NCBI RefSeq assembly: GCF_020715685.1
Contig: NZ_CP085840.1
Location: forward strand, 434,001 to 498,000
Length of the DNA: 64,000 nt
Origin: Dermatobacter hominis
Lineage (GTDB): Bacteria > Actinomycetota > Acidimicrobiia > Acidimicrobiales > Microtrichaceae
Direction: 5' to 3'
Within the stretch, counting starts at the first letter, position 1. Each line of letters opens with the position of its first letter. Below, piece after piece: positions 60,279-64,000 of the stretch. The notes beneath the pieces are model-generated. The model made no database searches. It was not told where the DNA came from and saw nothing but the letters and a program-made list of their open reading frames with translations. Made by a program: the position numbers and the translations under genes.

Positions 60279-61123
60279 CGGAGGTCACCTCCCCCGGAGA
60301 CGCCGCCGGTCTCGGTGCCGCCGCGTGCGCCCTCCATCTCCTGGTAGAGCGTCACGTAGCGCTGGCGGAGCTCGTCGTCGCCGACCCGCTCGAAGCCCGC
60401 CGCCGTGATCGTCGCCACCACGGGGAAGATGCCCCGCAGCAGGTCGGGGCCCCCGGTGGCCGAGTCCTCGTCGGCGGCCTCGTAGAGCGCCCGCAGCACG
60501 AGGTCGACGACGGCCTCGCGGTCCAGGCCCTCGCGGAAGCCGAGCTTCACCACGGTCCCGGCGTGCAGGCTGCCCGACCCGGTGGCGGCGTGGTCGTGCT
60601 CCTCGTAGCGGCCGCCGGTCACGTCGTACTGGAAGAGCCGGCCGCGGCTGGAGTGCGTGTCGTAGCCGGCGAAGATCGGCACCACCGCCAGGCCCTGCAT
60701 GGCCGCCGGCAGGTGGTTGCGGACCATCTGCGACAGCTGGTTCGCCTTGCCCTCGAGGCTGATCGGCGAGCCCTCGACCTTCTCGTAGTGCTCCAGCTGC
60801 AGCTGGAAGAGCCGCACCATCTCGACGGCCGGACCGGCGGCACCGGCGATCGCGACGCCCGAGTGGCGGTCCGCCGGGAACACCTTCTCGATCGTGCGAT
60901 GGCTGATGAAGTTCCCTGACGTCGCACGCCGGTCACCGGCCATCACGACGCCGTCGGCGAAGCGCACCGCGACGCAGGTCGTGCCGTGCGTGATGGCCAG
61001 GCCGCCGGGCCCGAGCGCGTCGACCGCACCGGCCGGGAGCGGCGGCACCAGGCCGGCGCGCCGGACGAGCTCGGCGAAGTTCGGGCCCGGGTCGTCCTGG
61101 GGGCTGTAGAGGGGCAGGTTCAC
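60275..61123 (-). CDS. prcB: Proteasome beta subunit
   Basis: A 282-residue beta subunit with a 47-residue propeptide. The maturation site is [27 protein letters not shown], so Thr48 becomes the catalytic N-terminal residue after self-cleavage; D and K positions of the active site ([22 protein letters not shown]) follow. It forms the inner, proteolytic rings. TACGCT (61131-61136) lies 7 bases before GTG 61123, so prcBA has its own leaderless promoter. Confidence 0.97.
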   Translation of the reverse strand: MNLPLYSPQDDPGPNFAELVRRAGLVPPLPAGAVDALGPGGLAITHGTTCVAVRFADGVVMAGDRRATSGNFISHRTIEKVFPADRHSGVAIAGAAGPAVEMVRLFQLQLEHYEKVEGSPISLEGKANQLSQMVRNHLPAAMQGLAVVPIFAGYDTHSSRGRLFQYDVTGGRYEEHDHAATGSGSLHAGTVVKLGFREGLDREAVVDLVLRALYEAADEDSATGGPDLLRGIFPVVATITAAGFERVGDDELRQRYVTLYQEMEGARGGTETGGVSGGGDLR

Positions 61124-61181
61124 GGGCGGCAGCGTACAAGCAGTCCGCGCCCGGCCTGCGTTGGTGCAGGCGGCACTGGGG

Positions 61182-61376
61182 CTACTGGCCGCCCTTCTGG
61201 ATGTAGGCCTTCACGAAGTCGTCGGCGTTGGTCTCGAGCACGTCGTCGATCTCGTCGAGCAGCTCGTCCAGCTCCGCCTTGATCTTCTCCCCGGCCTCGG
61301 TGGAGGCGGGCGCCTCCTCGACCTCGTCCGAGCGACGCTGGGGAGCCGGCTTCTTCTTGAGTTCTCTCTCTGCCAT
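61182..61376 (-). CDS. pup: Prokaryotic ubiquitin-like protein Pup
   Basis: A 64-residue, charged protein ending in GGQ, the form that must be deamidated by Dop before ligation. The helical C-terminal half ([20 protein letters not shown], then [13 protein letters not shown]) matches the Mpa-binding coiled coil of other Pups. The open frame extends upstream, but ATG 61376 gives the correct size, with GGAGGTG 9-15 bases upstream. A CGGATC/GATCCG hairpin (about 61424-61459) lies in the 89 bases between dop and pup. Confidence 0.97.
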   Translation of the reverse strand: MAERELKKKPAPQRRSDEVEEAPASTEAGEKIKAELDELLDEIDDVLETNADDFVKAYIQKGGQ

Positions 61377-61465
61377 GTGGGGGTACACCTCCGCGTCACG
61401 TGCACGGTACCGCGCGCCTCCTCCGGATCGGGTGCACGTTCCGGGTGATCCCGGATCCGCGACCC

Positions 61466-62980
61466 TCAGCGGCCGAGGCGGTCGAGCAGATCCGACGCGG
61501 AGCTGGCGGCGTCGAGCAGCTCGCCCACGTGCTCCTCGGTCCCCCGCGCCGGTTCCAGCATCGGCACCCGGCGCAGCGACGAGCCGCCGGTGTCGAACAC
61601 CAGCGAGTCCCAGTTGGCGGCGACGATCTCGGACGCGAACCGCTCCAGGCAGCGCCCCCGGAAGTAGGCCCGGGTGCCGCTCGGGGGCTCGGTCATCGCG
61701 ATGCGCACCTCGTCGTCGTCGGTGAGGCGCTCGAGGCCCAGCTTGCGGGCCAGGCAGCGCCCGGGCCGGAGGTCGTGGTACTGGAGGTCCATCGCCGCGA
61801 GCCGGGGATCGGACCACTCCATGCCGTCGCGCTCCCGGTACGCCTCGTACAAGCGGTACTTCGCCACCCAGTCGAGCTGGTCCGACAGCGTCATCGGGTC
61901 GGCGTCGAGCCCCGACAGCACGGCCTCCCATCGCGACAGGACCGCCTCGCCGACGTCCTCGGGTCCGAGCGCGTCGAGCCCGCGCGACTCGGCGTAGTCG
62001 CGGGCCCGGCCGAACAGCTCCCACTGCAGGTCGAGGGCCGTCCGGCGCGAGCCGTCGGCCATCTCGAGCGGTTGCGCCAGCGAGAGGTCCCACGACACCT
62101 GGTGCATGGCGGGGACCGGCCGGGCCAGCGCGAGCGGCGCGCCCAGCACGTCGTCCTCGACCATCGCGAGGACGAGCGCCGTGGTGCCGAGCTTGAGGAA
62201 CGTCTGGACTTCGCTGAGGTTGGCGTCGCCGGTGATCACGTGGAGCCGGCGGTACTTCTGCGCGTCTGCGTGGGGCTCGTCCCGGGTGTTGATGATCGGC
62301 CGCTTGAGCGTCGTCTCGAGGCCGACCTCCTCCTCGAAGAAGTCCGCCCGCTGGGTGAGCTGGAACGGCACCTCGTCGGTGCGCATGCCGGGCGCCTCGG
62401 AACCGACCTTGCCCGCGCCGGTGAAGATCTGGCGGGTGACGAGGTGGCCGGTCGCGTGGGCGACGATGCGACCGAAGGGCACCGCCCGGTCGACCAGGTA
62501 GTTCTCGTGGCAGCCGTAGCTGTTGCCCTTGCCGTCGGAGTTGTTCTTGTAGACGACGATCTCCTGGTCGTCGGGCAGCATCGACGTCGCGGCCGCCATC
62601 GACCGGATCAGGATCTCCTCGCCGGCGCGGTCGTGGGTCAGCGCGGTGAGGGCGTCGGGCGCCTCGGGGCAGGAGTACTCGGGGTGGGCGTGGTCGACGT
62701 AGTACCGGGCGCCGTTGGTGAGCACGGCGTTGACCAGGTGGGTCTCGACCTCGGGTGCGAGCGAGAGCAGCAGCGTCTCCTCGCGGGCGTCGTTGCCGGG
62801 CGACTCGTCGTCGAAGTTCCAGCCGACCCGCTGCGTGCGGTGCGAGCCCCGCTCCCCCTCGAGGGCGGCCAGGTAGGCGTTGATGAGCATCGACGACGCG
62901 GAGATCGGGTTCGACTCCCCCGCGCCGCGCACGAGGATGCCGTACTCCGTCTCGATGCCGCAGATCTTGGCGATGGCCAC
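61466..62980 (-). CDS. dop: Pup deamidase/depupylase Dop
   Basis: A 504-residue PafA paralogue. AKICGIETEYGILVRGA carries the metal-binding Glu, YYVDHAHPEYSCPE near residue 93 carries the catalytic Asp, and [23 protein letters not shown] and [34 protein letters not shown] complete the fold. The extra N-terminal loop (residues 20-80) distinguishes Dop from PafA. It converts Pup-Gln to Pup-Glu and removes Pup from substrates. TAGGGT (62989-62994) lies 8 bases before GTG 62980. Confidence 0.96.
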   Translation of the reverse strand: MAIAKICGIETEYGILVRGAGESNPISASSMLINAYLAALEGERGSHRTQRVGWNFDDESPGNDAREETLLLSLAPEVETHLVNAVLTNGARYYVDHAHPEYSCPEAPDALTALTHDRAGEEILIRSMAAATSMLPDDQEIVVYKNNSDGKGNSYGCHENYLVDRAVPFGRIVAHATGHLVTRQIFTGAGKVGSEAPGMRTDEVPFQLTQRADFFEEEVGLETTLKRPIINTRDEPHADAQKYRRLHVITGDANLSEVQTFLKLGTTALVLAMVEDDVLGAPLALARPVPAMHQVSWDLSLAQPLEMADGSRRTALDLQWELFGRARDYAESRGLDALGPEDVGEAVLSRWEAVLSGLDADPMTLSDQLDWVAKYRLYEAYRERDGMEWSDPRLAAMDLQYHDLRPGRCLARKLGLERLTDDDEVRIAMTEPPSGTRAYFRGRCLERFASEIVAANWDSLVFDTGGSSLRRVPMLEPARGTEEHVGELLDAASSASDLLDRLGR

Positions 62981-63049
62981 GGTTCGTGACCCTACGTGAT
63001 CGCGCTCGACGCCCCGAGGTCGGGGCTCACCCGGCCGTGGCGCAGCGCT

Positions 63050-64000
63050 TCACTTCACGACGCTCAGGGTCACCGAGGGCTCGACGCGCAGGTGCTCGAT
63101 CGACGCGGAGCGACCTCCCGAGGTGGTCTCCCAACCGGCCTGGAACGTCGAGTAGATCGCACGCTGGGCGCCGTCGCGGTCCTGGAAGAAGCTCAGGCCG
63201 CCCGGGCCGCTCCGACCGTTGGACGACTGGATCCAGGGCCCCGACGGATCGCTGGTGCACGGCCCGGTCGGGGAGGCGCAGCGGGCGATCCCGGTCGAGT
63301 AGCCGCCCTCGTACCACCGGCCGGCCGAGTACGCGAGCAGGTAGTTGCGGCGTGAGCGGTCGTAGACCATCGAGGGGTTCTCGATGAAGTGGTACTCCCA
63401 CGGGTGGTCGCGGCCGAGGACCATCGTCGCCGGGCCCGAGATGTTCCCCCAGGCGTCGAGCGGGAAGACGTGGATCGGGTCCTCGGTGCCGCCGAACGCC
63501 ATGTAGAGCCACCGTCCGCCGTTCGCGTCGGTGAACACGTCGGGGTCGAGCGCGCCGTGCGCCCAGTCGATGCCGCACGTGATCGGCTGCGCCTCGGGCA
63601 CGAACGGGCCCGAGGGCGACGAGGCGAGGGCCCGGCCGACGCACTGCGGGTTGGCCGGGTCGGGCGGCGACGTCCGATCCGCGCTGAAGTACATGATCCA
63701 CGTGCCGCCGAAGCGGGCGACCGTGGGCCCCCACAGCTGGCGCGGTCGAGCCGCCCACGGCGGCTTCTGCGGCATGCCCTCGACGGTCACGGCGTTCTTC
63801 TGCGAGAGCGTGTACGCCCGATCGATGTCGGTGAGCCTCGTCACCGGCGCCCGCAGGTGGTTGTCCGAGCCGTAGACGTAGTACGTCCCGCCGTCCTCGA
63901 CGACGAACGGGTCCGACGTCTCGGGCAGCCGCACCGCCTCGACCGCCACCTTCGTGACGGGCCCGAGCGGCACCTGGCAGCCCGTGGCGAGCGCCACGGC
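63050..64000 (-). CDS. Secreted glycoside hydrolase family 43-like protein (5' end outside window)
   Basis: At least 315 residues of a five-bladed beta-propeller glycosidase. ETSDPFVVEDGGTYYVYGSDN gives the first catalytic Asp, GALDPDVFTDANGGRWLYMAFGG the second acidic position, and HFIENPSMVYD the catalytic Glu, the GH43 pattern (arabinanases, xylosidases). At the truncated N-terminus, ALATGCQVP resembles a lipoprotein cleavage box, so the protein is probably exported. The start codon lies beyond the right edge. The stop is 70 bases from the dop start region. Confidence 0.75.
   Translation of the reverse strand, partial: AVALATGCQVPLGPVTKVAVEAVRLPETSDPFVVEDGGTYYVYGSDNHLRAPVTRLTDIDRAYTLSQKNAVTVEGMPQKPPWAARPRQLWGPTVARFGGTWIMYFSADRTSPPDPANPQCVGRALASSPSGPFVPEAQPITCGIDWAHGALDPDVFTDANGGRWLYMAFGGTEDPIHVFPLDAWGNISGPATMVLGRDHPWEYHFIENPSMVYDRSRRNYLLAYSAGRWYEGGYSTGIARCASPTGPCTSDPSGPWIQSSNGRSGPGGLSFFQDRDGAQRAIYSTFQAGWETTSGGRSASIEHLRVEPSVTLSVVK

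Overview
This 64 kb window is chromosomal DNA of a very GC-rich actinobacterium. The gene set points to the Acidimicrobiia (Ilumatobacter/Iamia-like). It combines a Pup-proteasome locus, mycothione reductase, FtsR/GarA-type signalling genes and F420/FMN luciferase-like oxidoreductases, all actinobacterial hallmarks. The synteny resembles mycobacteria but is looser, with extra genes inserted. Species-level placement is inference. I see no rRNA, tRNA, CRISPR array, insertion sequence or phage gene. The window looks like core chromosome with scattered accessory genes.

Layout. 1-7 kb: a GarA-type FHA gene (cut by the left edge), an FtsR-like MerR regulator, a bifunctional nuclease, a second MerR regulator and gcvT run rightward. 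They converge on gcvP, which has a tandem glycine riboswitch. This is the mycobacterial gcvH-garA-ftsR-bfn-merR-gcvB neighbourhood. 7-16 kb: small-molecule enzymes (LLM oxidoreductase, class II aldolase, serine hydrolase, Dabb protein), an ECF sigma factor operon with an acidic protein and an MscS-like channel, and an alpha/beta-hydrolase fused to an LLM oxidoreductase. 16-31 kb: YceF-like Maf pyrophosphatase, PA14-containing GH3 beta-glucosidase, SnoaL protein, amidohydrolase, bifunctional GGDEF/EAL protein, YqgE, aldehyde dehydrogenase, EcsC protein, PanK-like kinase, zinc-finger protein, UspA and a GT61-like glycosyltransferase. 31-46 kb: paired acyl-CoA dehydrogenases under a KstR-like operator, mycothione reductase, SDR, an RGG-rich protein, HAD, enoyl-CoA hydratase, Nudix, GNAT, a DUF4193-like protein, an unusual double-length ThyX, M20 peptidase and alcohol dehydrogenase. 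46-63 kb: a helY-tatC-tatA block, then lepB, pafC, pafB, DUF3866, a CocE hydrolase, pafA, prcA, prcB, pup and dop. The right edge cuts a secreted GH43-like protein.

How the parts work together. The right-hand block encodes a Pup-proteasome system: Pup ends in GGQ, so it needs Dop deamidation before PafA ligation, and PrcA/PrcB form the 20S core. The Mpa/ARC ATPase is not in the window. PafB/PafC are WYL regulators of the mycobacterial DNA-damage response. The left block links glycine cleavage (GcvT, GcvP, riboswitch) with the FHA protein GarA, which in mycobacteria controls nitrogen/carbon flux.

Regulation. At more than 20 genes a TANNNT-like -10 box ends 6-9 nt before the start codon, so leaderless transcription appears to be the rule here for first genes; Shine-Dalgarno motifs appear mainly at other genes. 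Several palindromic operators overlap these promoters, including one motif shared by two distant genes. Convergent gene pairs are often separated by long inverted repeats lacking U-tracts. The strongest oddities are a tandem ThyX with complementary half-active sites, a hydrolase-LLM fusion, a leaderless 8-codon ORF translationally coupled to tatA, and a CTG start in a CTGA overlap for helY.
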